DNA from: Liolophura sinensis
Lineage: Eukaryota > Mollusca > Polyplacophora > Chitonida > Chitonidae
Length of the DNA stretch: 64,000 nt
Reading direction: 5' to 3'
NCBI RefSeq assembly: GCF_032854445.1
Contig: NC_088300.1
Coordinates: 62,410,984-62,474,983 of the forward strand
Part shown: piece after piece, positions 48,180-60,989 of the stretch
Position numbering within the stretch: position 1 is the stretch's first letter
Layout of the letters: every line of letters starts with the position of its first letter
The notes under the pieces: model-generated
The model's database searches: none
The model's input: the letters and a program-made list of their open reading frames with translations, nothing else
What the model was told of the DNA's origin: nothing
Position numbers and translations under genes: made by a program

Positions 48180-48600
48180 TAGAGAGCGTGCAGTACCGAC
48201 CACATCACACTGTGTAACAGGTCCTTATAATGAGGACAAAACATTTTTGTTGATTTATTTGGGTTTAACGTTGTATTAAATTATACGTTATTTATTAATT
48301 TTACGATTAGTTATACGGGAGAAGAAAACTGGACACATCTCCTGGGGACCCTCTCTCCCTCATTTCATCATGTACCGGGACACATCTCAGGGAAACTTCT
48401 CCCTCTCTTCACTAGGAAGCTGAAGACATCCCCTCAGAACCTTCTCTCCCTCTCTTCACCAGGTAGCTCTCTGTCCTCACTAGATCTACAAAATACAAAA
48501 ATTATTGAACAAAGAGTGTTGTGTAACTGCTATAAGTTTAAAGTACTGATTTACAAGTGGACACATTTAAACTGAATTCCGCTTTGCGTCACGTTTATGT
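48180..48600 (+). repeat. Family B fragment B4
   Basis: It begins with 'ccacatcacactgtgtaacagg' and the 'tgttgatttatttgggtttaacg' segment that opens B2 and B3, then loses similarity near 48600. This is the right-hand edge of the plus-orientated array. Confidence 0.65.
48331..48472 (+). repeat. 45-47-bp tandem triplication in B4
   Basis: Three copies of 'ggacacatctc..ggga..ctctccctc..tc.tcac..g' start at about 48331, 48378 and 48423. B2 (39510-39560) and B3 (43015-43060) have one copy. Confidence 0.75.
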
Positions 48601-50026
48601 TCATTTGAGGATTGTTCTTTCTTTACAGCGTAATGACTGGGGAAAAAAGCAAAAAAGATGAGATGTACGTTTATAACACCTTGTTTATATAACTTCACAA
48701 TTGCCTCTAAACTTACTGTTATACGACACTTGTTTATCTCTAAAAATAATGCACTTCATTGCATACTGCCAGAAAATTTTGCTCTAAAACTATTTTTCTT
48801 TGTTAGTACGGTGCGGATTCTGCTTTTGTAACCATAGCCATCGCTATTTGTAACCATCGCGGTAATTGTTTATCCAATTCAAAGACCAACCCCATGGGTA
48901 GGCTACACCCCGCCGGCATAAATATTTTGTTTGAGACTATTTTCCGTTGCTCGTAGACGATAATGGCAGAATCGTTTTAACAGATATGTTATATCTCTAC
49001 CTTTGAGCCCATCGATCGTGTACCAGAAGTCAGGTCGTCGAGGTTTTCTCGTAATCGCGTCATGTATCATATAACACGCCAATCTACAAGGCTAAATCAA
49101 CACAGGCAATGTCAAGGCCGAGCACTTAGAGCTCCTTACAATTTTAAAGTCTGAAGGCCAGCCTTGTCCAAATTTGAATTGGATTCAATCTTTTGTCATA
49201 AAGGGCTTAAAAATTAAATGAGCAATGACGTTCAAGAACTTTTTGGTCACGCGTCGGTATATTATGAACGCGAGGCGTTGTGTTGGAGAGTTGATTGTGG
49301 TGCCCTGAGACTTACATTAAGTAACATTAACTCCGCTAATATTAACTATAATAATAGTCATTTTAACAGACATGTTATAACGTAAACTATGAGCCCATCT
49401 AAAATGTTACATGTAGTTGACAAACGATCGCACAAAACCAGTGAAAACTTGCCTCTTGTCAATTTACTTCAGTTAGGGCCTTCTTCTAACTTTCCATGTA
49501 AATGATTAAATGGTAGAACCTTGGACTCCCCTGTAACTAGAACCATGACTTAAGCAGAACTAAGTAAAATGAGTGCAGAGATATTAACTATAATTTATTA
49601 TTACGCTGTGTTGAATGTAATGACTCCTTACATAAGCAGACAAAATTTGAAAAATACCCACGATCCTTACAAGTGATCAACTTTGTTTTCCTAAACAAAG
49701 AAGGGGCGGTTGCTGCATTTATGATGCTTGCATTTTTTTATCGACTTCTTGTCGACTTGTTGCCATTGACCGCGTGCGAAGTGTCATTTAGGTGGTATTG
49801 CACATGAAGTTCGCTGTAGAGCAGTATGAACCACATACTTCATAGTTATATAATAACTGCAAACGCCTGGAACATAGTTTTCCTCTTGCCTTGAAACTTG
49901 CAATTGTGGTATCAGTGAAACTTTCTTGGTACTCCACAGTTCAATTTGTTTCTGATCACATGTAGGTCCTTTAGTTATATATTGAGATTCAATGCCTGTC
50001 CTACGCAGCTTCTGTGTTAAACGAGC
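48601..50026. other. Unassigned sequence
   Basis: No exon or repeat family was recognised. Confidence 0.4.
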
Positions 50027-50590
50027 AGAAAATTTAAATATCAGTTAAATACCATTGAAAAGTGTATGTATTTCCTCGCAGGTGTATGCCATTAAAATAT
50101 TCCAATATGTACCTCAAGTTGATAAAGTATAAATAAAGTCAGCGCCAACATCCGCTGTGAGCGACTCCATTTTACCTGAGTGCTGGTCCTGAAGTCTTCT
50201 GTATTTAGGAGGAGAATTGCCGTCGGAAAGTGCCGAAATGCAGTTCGTACATTTCCGGTAGAACTCCTCTTCACGGAAGATAGCGAACAGTACAGTTCGT
50301 TTTCCGCTTGACGATCGGGAAGCCGGAATATTGGACGTAGTTTCCGAGTTTACACGAACAAGCAGGCAGTTTTAATGACTCACTGGCTGAGTGGCAATAC
50401 ACCACCAGCATAAATTACAGGGTGTTAAAGATGGAGGACGCGATGGACTTAGCGATTCATGCCAGCTTTGCCGTATTCAGGCTTTACGTGTATGGCGAAG
50501 AAAAATGGCAAAATTATGCAACAGGCCCCACCAGATAGAAAAAAATGTGCTTTTTTCAGCGTATAGTGTCATGTTTTTAAGTTTTCTTCT
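50027..50590 (+). mobile_element. Element D, copy 2
   Basis: The 564-bp segment aligns over its full length with the complement of 10497-11062. It begins AGAAAATTTAAATAT and ends with the near complement AAGTTTTCTTCT. It is inserted in otherwise unique DNA, so no empty site can be read. It carries the short ATG frame at 50431. Confidence 0.72.
50431..50538 (+). other. Short open frame in element D, copy 2
   Basis: The 35-codon frame starts MEDAMDLAIHASF and is collinear with the frame starting at 10656 (minus). A stop at 50536-50538 truncates it where copy 1 stays open (TAG here, TAT there). No family is recognised. A captured first exon or plain chance are both possible. Confidence 0.3.
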
Positions 50591-51570
50591 TTAAGTCACG
50601 CCAACCAAGCCACAACATATCGTTAACTGTGTTACATATACAGGAGTCATAAATAGGGAAACCTGTTGTAAAGATTTGCATATTTATGTATATGAGATAA
50701 TCTGTTAATGGATTCTGTCAATATTTGCAAACTATCTCAAAAATCACAATCAAGTCAAGTCCAAACAACCAAATGTCGTAAACAGAAATCATCCGGGTCG
50801 TTTTGACTGTGCAGTCAAATGACTTGTTTTGACGGCATAAGATCAATTCGACGACAAGAACTCATATCCTGGAATGACGTCATAATTATTTGAAAAAAAA
50901 ACAAACAAAAACAACAACAGTGGCATGCTGGATATAGGGCGGAGTGTGACGGAAGGTGACACCAGTTACCTAAGCTGCTATCGACTGAAACTCTGTCTCT
51001 GACATTACTATTATTTGACTATTAGCAAGTTTTAGTGTAATAAAACCTTCATAATTGACTTTTATCTCTTGCTTATTTTCATCTCAGGGCAGTTTTGTTT
51101 TAGGCTGGGTGTTAGGAAATCTTGTTATAAATACTATGTAGTCTATTCGCTCAGACAGTAGTGTGTGCTGTGTCACTGCCAAGAACTTTTTCAAAGCGCA
51201 TATTGCTGCACCTTTTGCACAACAAATTATTCTCCACGCCCATTGTCCAGCGCGCCACTTGTTCTTGAAGAATTGTGACGTCACCCGAGGCAATGAGTTT
51301 TTGGTGTTGAAATCAGGCTTATGGAATTTAACATTGTGAATTAGAATTCATTTTCTGTGCAAGAATATGGACTTCCAACATATCCATGTGTAGACATTCT
51401 GTTGTTACGTGTCCCTGACTATGGGCAATTTTGGTAGCGCGTATGGCTGACTGTGCGACGGTACGATCACGGCCTTATTCGGCTTCCATAGTATTGCGTT
51501 ATTGTTACTGAATATACGACACGCGAGAGACACATCAATTGATTTGATGTCCGGTGGTTTACTACGGCCA
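50591..51570. other. Unassigned sequence
   Basis: Nothing was recognised. Confidence 0.4.
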
Positions 51571-51574
51571 CTCT

Positions 51575-51665
51575 GATTTGCTCCTATGAACCTGACCGCC
51601 GTTGATTAGTGAAATATTCCTGAATATGGCGTTAAACACCAATCGATCAAATCAAATCAAATGAG
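51575..51665 (+). mobile_element. SINE family A, 3' end only
   Basis: The words 'cctgaccgccgttgattagtgaaatattcctgaatatgg', 'gttaaacaccaatcg' and a (ATCAA)n-type tail match the family-A end. Confidence 0.75.
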
Positions 51666-54600
51666 GTATTCAGTTCAGGAAGCAATCTGTTCAGCAGGGT
51701 GTTAGAACGATGCTTTGACAACAAAAAATAGCCCGGGGAAACCAACAACCATCCGCACAGAACATACGGTATAATTCATTGATTGGGATGTTTCCTTTCA
51801 GTTTGATGTCTGTGTCGAAATCATAGCCTTTTTTTACAGTGTATGGAGAATGCCAAAACAAATTTTACTAATTGGGTTCCACAGAGTGCATATACATAAT
51901 GTGGTGTAGTGTATTCCCATATATGGGCTAGATCATATCTAGAGTTGAACCATCAGGCTTCGGCCATCGATGTGATATAGATTATCCTTATCCGTAAGCC
52001 GGAGGGTGAGAAGGGGGGGGGGACTAGGAAACTAGAACCAACACCCAATAAGACTGATTGAAGAAGTCCCTAGTCACCACGAGAGGACGAGTATATGTGA
52101 ATGTTCTAATTCCTCTGAGATTGGATGTCAGACCACGGACAAGAGTTGTCGTCGAACACTTACGGAAGATGCCCTCCATGTTCAAGACGAAATTTTCGGA
52201 GAGACCTGACTCCAGGGTATGGCATCATTACTGAGACATTTAATTGGATAGAATCGTCAGTGCCTTTATCCTCTCAGTGGAACCAATTGTCAGTTTCTAT
52301 ATCTGTATTTGGATCAGGTATTTTTCTATGCCCATCACCCTACGACAAGAAACCGTAACGTATGTTAGCCTGGAGACATGGCGAACAGTCCTAAAAAACG
52401 CCCTCACTCCAAGTTTCTTAAGTTTTACAATGAGTATAATTCTCATGTAAGTAAATATGGAAAGAACGTAAAGAATCTCTGGCGCTCTGCCTCATGATTG
52501 TGTCTAATTCTGTCTAATTCTGCTTAAACACGAGGGGGGGGGGGGGGGGGGGGGCTAGGGGCTGTATTTTCATCGTGCTGAATTAGATCGCCACGTTGGA
52601 TATATGAACAGTTGCAATCAAAGCATAACTGAGATACATAAAAAATAGGCCGTTGTATTCTACATAGATTCACCTGAATCATCAAAACATAGTACGTTTC
52701 GACTACTGAGAAAAATATGTGCTATTGTTTCCGTTTCCGTCGTTATAAGAATTGTCTGCATCGCGGGGAAATCCATTGCCTTCAAGTTGGTCTACATTCA
52801 TATGTATGTCTTCGGTGATAAATCTATGCAGATTCCTCACACCGACAATACCTTACCCGCCCCACTACCTTGCGCCCCTCCCCATCCCCCCAACCCCACC
52901 CCAACACATCTATGTATTCTCCTCATCCAGTTGTGATCAGCATAGCCGAAGGCTCTACTATCCTTATATTTACACTTATGCTGAATAGAAAAGTCATAAG
53001 GATGGGTCACATTTATTGATTGTGCTTATCTGTATCATGTAACATTCAGACCCTAATGAAATCGAGTGCATGTTGCTCCGTGTGTAATACAGAGATAACG
53101 GTGACCTGCTCGGCTGAACTGTGTCAATCTAGCCGGATAGGAAAATAGTCCAGGTGAAGATCCGCCCTGATCCAGGAGTACCCACTATAAACAACCAGTT
53201 ACATGTAACTATTGTCTTACTCAGTCCTGATAAGACCAGACTGTGTGCAAAATAAAACATAGGCTTATACAAATCCAGAAAGAATACACACCAGTTGAAG
53301 GCTCTGTCTGCGGAGAAAATGACTATATTTGTAATTTTTCATGGTATGTTCAAAGCATTATACAATCATGCATTCTAATATAAATTCTAATTTTACTTTC
53401 TAAAGTTAAACACTCATAAAAATAATATCTGAAAGATACCGGGACAAACTTGATTGTTTGACAACACACTTGCTATTTTTTGAATGAAATCTGTGTCTAA
53501 GTTCAGGTTTGATTGTAAATGTCTAATCTGGTGTTAAATCTATGTAAATGTTAAGATTTACCCGATAGTTGTGGATGCTAATTGAAACAATGACTTTACG
53601 ACATATGGTTACTATTGATAAACGCCAATCACATAAATTATCGGAATAAAACTACTTTTAAGGTCAAACTTGTTTGTCGGAGACGGCTTTTTCGCATTTC
53701 CGATTCCTGTTCCTGTTCAATACCCCTACGGGCCTGTTTGACATGTGATCCTAGGACCGGAAGGGCCCACCCGGCAACGCAGTGCACGGATACAGATTTA
53801 TTGCCCTTGTCATTCTAATGGGTCAGTTATTTCCCGAAATAAGCTAATGCTTTGTGAGGGTTATAAAAAAGGATAAATAAATAAAACAGCAGTGGAATGC
53901 ATGACATTTTTTTCCACTCCATAAGGAAAGTAAATGGTTTAAAGTGAGATAAATAGATGGTAAATTTGACACTGTTTGTTTGGAGCAGTTGCCATCATTT
54001 TCGTGATCCACTCAGTTAGATTTTATAATACATACGAATTAATTTAACACGTTAGGCCGAAAATGACGCTTGGTTAAATAGTGACCACAGAGGAACTGAT
54101 GTCGTCGTATTTGATCTCATCATTGTTTTGCATAAAGTTAAATCCTCATTTAATCGTAATCTACAAGACAACTCCACGTTTACGAAGAAACCCGTCATGC
54201 GACGCCATTACAGGACGACAACATTACAAACATACGTGAGTGCACTGAGAGGAAGTAACAAGGAGCATTTATATTCGATGGAACACAGGCGACAGCTTTA
54301 TGCCGGCCAGTAGTAAGAATGCCTTGTTAGTATGGGTGAGAAAGAAGCAATCCGCTACGTCTGTCGATAGACTGGATGTTTATACATCCCCTCACAGATA
54401 TCAAATAAAATGACAACCCACCATTCTCACGCCCCAAGGGAAAAATCCCAACCAGACAATGGTCATCAACAGTCATAGGATATCACTTCAAACGTAATAA
54501 TGCCTCCATTATCACAATACCACATGTTTAACCTCTAAACTGAACCTTGACCCTAATCGGTTACAAAACGTGGTATATCCCGACATTCTGATCGAACGTG

Positions 54601-55859
54601 CCACGCCTTGGAAATCCAGAATGACATGTAATCGAAGCACAAGTTTGTTACCGGCTTTTTTTCTTATTTGTATAATTTCTTACATATCTTTGTCTTTGGA
54701 AGTTAGTGTTAAATGTTGATTTGGAAATGGATCTTGCGATTATCGACTTGGAAAGCCTTTTACGGACTACGAATGGTATATATGAATGTGGGACTTGCCG
54801 CTTATATCATCCGTACCACTCTGGAGAGAAAGCCACGGACGCAATTCCCCGTGTAGAAACAGAGGACAAATCACTGGAATGCTCTGGGAGGCAAGGTGCT
54901 AAAATATTTGTATTATTGCCGTATGCTTGAAAACAAGATGGACGATTAAATAGTAAAGATTCCCACAATGTCAGTGTTTTCTCGAAACATAAATTGGCCA
55001 TTATATTGTTGTGTATTAATGACATCTGTGCTAGACCGTAAATAAGGCCTTCTGCTTTTGCCAAGAGGACATATAACATTATACCCAAAATGACCCGGCT
55101 GTCCCATGGGGCATCGACTTTAATTTAGATAAATTAACCCTGATTTGGACTAAAATCATAGTTTTAATTTAAACTGCTATTTCCTCGTATAAGCATATAT
55201 ATGTAAATAAATTCATTTCACATAAAATATAAGGAGACTAATTCAGATTTTCTTTCGAATAACAATTAAAATAGTGACAATTTTACAATTAAAATTGTCA
55301 TTTTCATATATTTCAAATGTAATTATTCATTTTATACATACTCAGTAAAATTTCACCTGTACCGAAATAATAAAGCTTAAAAATTCATGACTTAAACCCA
55401 CATCCAAAGCAGTCCAGGCTGTAATTGAATTCCTGACATAATTGATTAACTTCTGGCAGAAACATTTTAATCCAAAATGGCATGCTTCACAACGTATTTC
55501 CGCAACTGAGGCCGGTTCCACAAAGCTCTCTTTACGTTAGGCACACGTAACTGCCACACATAGTGACATAATACCTACAAAGCTTAATGTAATTATGAGC
55601 TCATATGGCTATATAGACGGCCTCTTCAATCCGATTCCTAAAATGTAGCGAAAGATTAGAAAGGCGTTTTTCTCTGCTGAAATTAGGCCTACATACATGT
55701 ATATCAATGAGCCAAAGAGCTGCCTGGGCTACCCACATCTTTGTGACGTACTGTTATTAGTACTTACACGTGACCATATATTAGACCACTAGATAACCAG
55801 AACAGGGATGTATTTTCGTGTGTATATGTATGTATGTATGTATGCTTGGAGTATTACAT
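51666..55859. other. Unassigned, unique sequence with poly-G tract
   Basis: There is a run of about 22 guanines at 52533-52554 and a shorter run near 52013-52022. Otherwise no gene or repeat was recognised. Frames are all under 95 codons and lack family features. Confidence 0.4.
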
Positions 55860-56141
55860 CGTACAATTTTTCAGTCATTACGCCACGACGTCATTTGGCG
55901 TGTGTTTTGACACTGTATCTTCTTGTGGCAGGCCGAGTCCATGCCGCCAAAGTGCTGCCGTCACGGAAGCACATGTATCACGCCGAAGACACCAAACGCC
56001 CCTCCTACTGACATTATATTGATACCGGTTCAATCAGTTCTGCTTCTTCTCAGTTTTGAGCGCATAGTCGTTGGTATGACCCGACCCGGGTTTGATCCCA
56101 GGTCTCTCGACTTACGCTAACCATTAGACCACCTAAGCTCT
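55860..56141 (-). mobile_element. SINE family C with tRNA-like head
   Basis: On the minus strand the element opens with a tRNA-like head: box A TGGTCTAATGGTTAGCG (complement of 56115-56131) and box B GGGATCAAACCCGGG (complement of 56085-56099). Their spacing is close to a real tRNA. The body follows with 'gtgcttccgtgacggcagcac', 'ggcggcatggactcgg' and 'cctgccacaagaag', then a tail 'gacgtcgtggcgtaatgactgaaaaattgta'. The head resembles the Glu/Asp/Val tRNA class, but no complete cloverleaf forms. Confidence 0.8.
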
Positions 56142-56424
56142 CAGTGCATGTGTTAATTCTGCTTAACATCTTTATCAAAAATCAAAGCAGTTTTTAATTC
56201 GATGTACAGCACTGTGTGATAATGTTACCGATAACTGTTCTATAGCCATAGGTGTGAGATAACTTATAATGTGCTATATAAATTTCACATTTCCTGGACG
56301 TCGGGTTCATGCTGAAGACTTGCTATTTCCTATTCTTGGCTGACAACATTACTGTAAAAGTACTGGTCGGTTTAGCTTGAGTACGCTACCAAGACTGGCG
56401 CTGTCTCATCGCGTTCTGGTTTAT

Positions 56425-56580
56425 TTATTTATTTGGTTGACTCAAGAATATTTCACTTATTCGACGGCGGCCAGCATTGTGGAGGGTGGAAACCGGCACA
56501 GTCTGGGGGAAACCCACGACCATCCGCAGGTTGTTGGCAGACCTTTCCACGTACGGCCGGAGAGGAATCCAGCATGAGCC
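56425..56580 (-). mobile_element. SINE family A, partial
   Basis: On the minus strand it has 'ggattcctctccggccgtacgtgg', 'aaggtctgccaacaacctgcgg', 'gtcgtgggtttcccccagac', the 'ctggccgccgtcgaataagtgaaatattcttgag' tail and AAAT repeats (56428-56440). The tRNA-like head is missing. Confidence 0.82.
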
Positions 56581-56599
56581 GGAAACCGGGCACTTGCAG

Positions 56600-59500
56600 A
56601 AAATAAAACAACCGTAACAGGTTTGAACTTTCGATTTAGCTCATATCTGCGACTTATGTTTCAGGTTGTATTTGAAGCAGCACGGCATAGCACAGACGTG
56701 TTTCCGACTCCACTATCACCAGAACTGTCAGTTACACAATGCCACGGCAGTTTGCTCATGCTCATGTCCAACACAATAGGCAAACCCATCCATAAATCTC
56801 GAACAGCTCAGCTCTAAATTTCCCCGTGTCTTCGCTGGGTGACACGGTCAGTGTCTGCACTGTGGCTGTCAGCGTTATGGCCGGGAACTGATGAAACATG
56901 GGGATGGGATGGCATGGCATCAGCGCGAGACGGGCTATTGACTACAAGAGATCAGTAAACTATCAGGAAGGGATTGTGGGGGTTACATCACAGAGATGAT
57001 GTTATCCTGACACGAAGCCACTGTCACGTAACCATCAGCATATATAGTGTCCGTCTTTAAGCATAACTGGAATGGGTATGGAACAGTTAAGCTTTACCAT
57101 AATATTAAACCCAAATATCATTCCTGGGTTACCAAAACCGACAATCTCACCCTGCTGGCATAAGACTTTTATTCCTTGCCCCAAATATCGTTTGCCTATA
57201 AGCAACTGAAGGCGTCTTTCAGTGCGAGTCGCTGAGGATGCTGAACAGGAATTAAAATCCGTAGATCGTATTCTGCAGTCGCTCTTCTGGCAACAGTCTG
57301 CCATTGTCCATAACGAGGCTTACTGAGTGAACTAGGTGCTTTGTCCTGCCCTTCCTTTGCGGAAAAGTAGAAAAAAAGTTTTGATCATCTTCGGAGAAAT
57401 TTGTGAAAATTCCCCACTCTCAGACCTTATTTCCTGATTACTTGAGGCTACTATTCTTGGCTATCACCTGTATTGGCTTCATAACATGTGAGGCACTTAA
57501 ATGGAGACGTTCACAGATACAACAATCTTCATCCCGTCGTCCTTCAATCTGTACGCTGGACACACCCACATCAGTCACATGTTGTCACATTACCTTCCGT
57601 CTTCCGCCAATTCAGTTGTTCAATTTTTTTGTAGTTCTCATGTAAAAAGGGTACGTGTGGCGTTTGGTCGATGTATAATTTGGAAAATTGCTAACAGGAT
57701 CCATCTTGCGCCAGCTGATCGGTTCCAACAGAGACCGGTGGTGTTGCTGAACAGTCGAGGTGTTTAATTCGTAAGTTGAGCTTTTCGTAACGTCATTGCA
57801 GAACTGATTGGCCGGATAGCTGGGTTTAGCCTCAAAACACACTCAACTCCAAGTGGTCTTTTGTCTCGCAGATTGCATTGGCGGCAGCACCGGCCGTGAA
57901 ATGGTGGCCCCTTCTTCAGACGTCTATATTGGATTCGATGTAATCATTGCATTCTAAGGTAAACCTATGCATCACACCATTAACATTCCAACTGGTTGTT
58001 TAACCTTTATTTGGATCTGAGCAGTGCACACAGCCTCCACGCTTTCTTTCCTCAGTCCAAGAGCACTGTATACCAGGGTCTGCGCATTTTATACACCATA
58101 GTCTACAGTACACATTTAATATCTTCAGGCAAAATGTTTCAGTAAAGCAGTATATTACGCATTGAGTCACTTATATCTCGGTCCACATTTTGAATATATG
58201 CTTAAGCATTAGCTAATGGACATTTTCAGACGATTTTTCCAATTTCAGGTAAAAGATCACTCCGCTTTGATTTTATTAATTTTTTTGATTGGTGTTTTAC
58301 GTGGTGCTCAAGAATATTTCACTCAAAAGACAACGGCCAGCATTATTATGGGAGGAAACCGGGCAAAGTTCGGGGGAAATCCGAGACCATCCACAGGTTG
58401 CTGCCAGACCTGTACAGGCACGGTATAGCTGATTTCAAGAGAATGGCACTTTACGTAACAGTCCATAAAGGCGACGAGCAGTGTTCCTTCTTACACCAGA
58501 TTTATATTTCCACAACTTAATTGGAAACCTGGCGTCATGTATCCTCGACTTCGGATTTTCATCTTGGCTGAAATCCTATTGTGGCCTGTTGAATAGGAAT
58601 TAAGACAACTCATCTGGCACAGATGGATCAGACTGATGCAGAATAAATAGTACGCTCAACACATGCATTATGTCGGACAGATTTTCGCGGAACGTCATTT
58701 GTACCGCTTTCCAATGAATTTTTGTACATACCATCGGATGACAAGACTGAAGTCATTTGCCTGAGGGTATCAGCGCAGGACATCCGAGTAGAGAGCAAAT
58801 TGGCGACGTTTCAGTGAGTGACTGGAAGAGAAGTCGTGCAGGTTAGATGTAGTCCATATCCTCTTAAAAATCAATGGACTATAGCATAATTATACTTGGG
58901 ACATTCCAGAGCGAGTGACACAATATTACCCGAACGGAAGGGGGCCAGCGGCGCGGGAACTGTAGTGAGGGACAATGGAAGAGTCTATTGAATCTTTTAG
59001 AAGTGAATTGCAACTGGTGAGCGACAAATCTGATCAGACAAATGGCGACGGCTTCTCCAGGCTGCATCTCGAGGATTATTATTACAGTATATTTATCACT
59101 TAAATCACGGCATCGACCACCTGCTGGAGACAGGCATTTGTATAGTTGTAATGCTAACCAATGACATGATGATATTGTCAAGGTTATTGGGAAGGTAATG
59201 AGATGGGTGAAAAAGTTTTGTATTCAATTTGACAGCCACAGAAAACAGACAAAAAGAACTTCTTCCGTTACACAAAGTTTTAAGTGGGTTCCCAGAATCA
59301 AGATGCGTGTTTCAGTTTGTATAATCCTTTTTTCCCATTTGAGAGCTTTAAATATTAGTGACGATATGGACCATTACCTACATCTGGAGCTGAGTGCAAA
59401 CGTGCCAGTTTTACAGCACAGTTAATAATCCTGATACGGGGCGATGTAATAGTATTCTATTCGTTATGTTCATGAAAAAAAAAAGATACCCGAAGCGATT

Positions 59501-60890
59501 CACGAGAAAGCAATGTCTCGTGACTGCCTGTAAAACTTCATATATATTGCAAGCGTTAGCATCACATAATGACATCAACTCCCGACACTTGCTATCCACG
59601 AAGAATATATATTCTGTAGTGTGCAAAGCCTTTTCATAAATAAGACATCGTGATTTGCCGCCGATTTGTATGTTTATAGATAAAACAGACATTAATATAT
59701 AGGCTTTCAACCAAGATTCACATTCCATGTCAATAATCACATGACCCAATTTCCAAAACGGCGTCTAATACAAAATATCAAAGAACTCAGAAAGTATATA
59801 CAATACAAAATTAGGAGGGAATCATGCAAAGAGAAGCAGTCAACAGTTTTTAATTATGTTGGAAATACACAAGATATATCGGTATCAAATTTTCTTTTCC
59901 CGTAAACCTGGTAAATCCAAAGTGAATGAATCAATATTTTTATGTCTTGTCCTTTTGATTTCCAGCCTATAGAAGTATGCCAAATTCTTATTATGGCGTG
60001 ATTTACGCAGAAACGTTTGACGGAGAATAAATGCTGAAGTGATTTGTGTAACAAAACTAATGCAACTTTGGCATTTTATGGCTTGTTTGTCACAAACTAT
60101 CAAGTCTATTACAACAGGACATTTACTTGTGCTCTACAATAATTGCCTCAGCAGAAATGAACCTGCCTCCCATTTGAATTTTATTGTAGTCGATATATTG
60201 ACATGGAAAATAGCCTCACATTACATCGATTCAGTTTGGCCTTACCTTAAAGGATACTTTATTTTATATTGTAACGCCGGCTTTTGGATGCAGTGCGTGA
60301 CGGCAACAAACGTACAGAAGGATATAACAAAGTTCAGAACCGTGCTATTGTTAGGATCCTAATAACCTATGGTGGTGACAAAAAAATCGACGAACAATAC
60401 ACGCTGAATAAAATTGTATCCCCTTAGAGAACCGATAGTATGCAGCGTGTTGGTGTCATTGCAGAACGTTTTGTCTTTGAAATTACTCCAGGTAACTGAT
60501 GCGCGGGGTAGAGCTCCACAGCTTTTGTCATTATGCAATATATAGAGTGACCTATCCTCATAATATAGATTGCATTGATTCCTGTTTAGCTTCGCTGTTA
60601 ATATCATTTCGATTATATCCTTTTAGCAAGTCGGTCCTAACACCCACAAGGGAACGTCAAGTGTATGTGGCTTGTCCTACAAAGCCGCCCCAACGCTACG
60701 TCAAGAGCATATACCAGGGTGAGACATCCCTTCATTACTACGTCACATGCTCGTGTAGCCTCGCGGTTCACATAATTTGCAATGCCACTTGATAAAGCTA
60801 CTAATGGTCAAGAACATATTTTTGTTCAACTCGATTTCTCCTTATCTTTTGCACGAAGGGTGATTCTCGCTGCGTGGTTTAATAAAATTT
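56600..60890 (-). repeat. Family B repeat unit B5 (inverted)
   Basis: Read on the minus strand it passes the B landmarks in order. Examples are 'cgacggcttctccaggctgc'-type sequence (59045-59070), the conserved 'attggattcgatgtaatcattgcattctaagg' block (57928-57960), 'gcttataggcaaacgatatttgg' (about 57182-57203) and 'gtgacagtggcttcgtgtca' (about 57010-57030). The 'hairpin region' counterpart is near 56820-56870. A SINE-A is inserted at 58262-58430. Orientation is opposite to B1-B4. Confidence 0.75.
58262..58430 (-). mobile_element. SINE family A, partial
   Basis: On the minus strand it has 'aggtctggcagcaacctgtgg', 'gtctcggatttcccccgaac', 'ggtttcctcccataataatgctgg' and 'gtgaaatattcttgagcacc'. 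The tail 'gtaaaacaccaatc' plus an A-rich end adjoins 58262. It is private to B5. Confidence 0.8.
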
Positions 60891-60989
60891 TCATTGAAAG
60901 TTCCAAAAGATTCATAATATTACAGAAGTATGAACTATAGTTAACTTGCTTAAGCTGGGCAAACTAAACTGAAACTAAATATACTGGCA

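Larger units (their letters stand above)
42900..48180 (+). repeat. Family B repeat unit B3
   Basis: It starts like B2 ('atccacactctgtaataggc', 42900) and contains the full landmark series: 'aagaaaaggcgttatgcactaaaatc' (43650), 'ggatctggaccacatctaacc' (43913), 'ttagaatgttaatggtgttcgaccc' (44718), 'cgtctggggaaggggctaccagg' (44789), 'ggcttcagttatttataggcaaac' (45829), 'aatcccttcctgatagcttctt' (46069) and 'catatcggctttcctagaacaatcc' (47721). It also carries a SINE-C insertion (46765-47040) and a 19-bp perfect hairpin (46201-46243). A 151-codon frame (45532-45987) is not preserved in B1 or B5. Confidence 0.78.
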
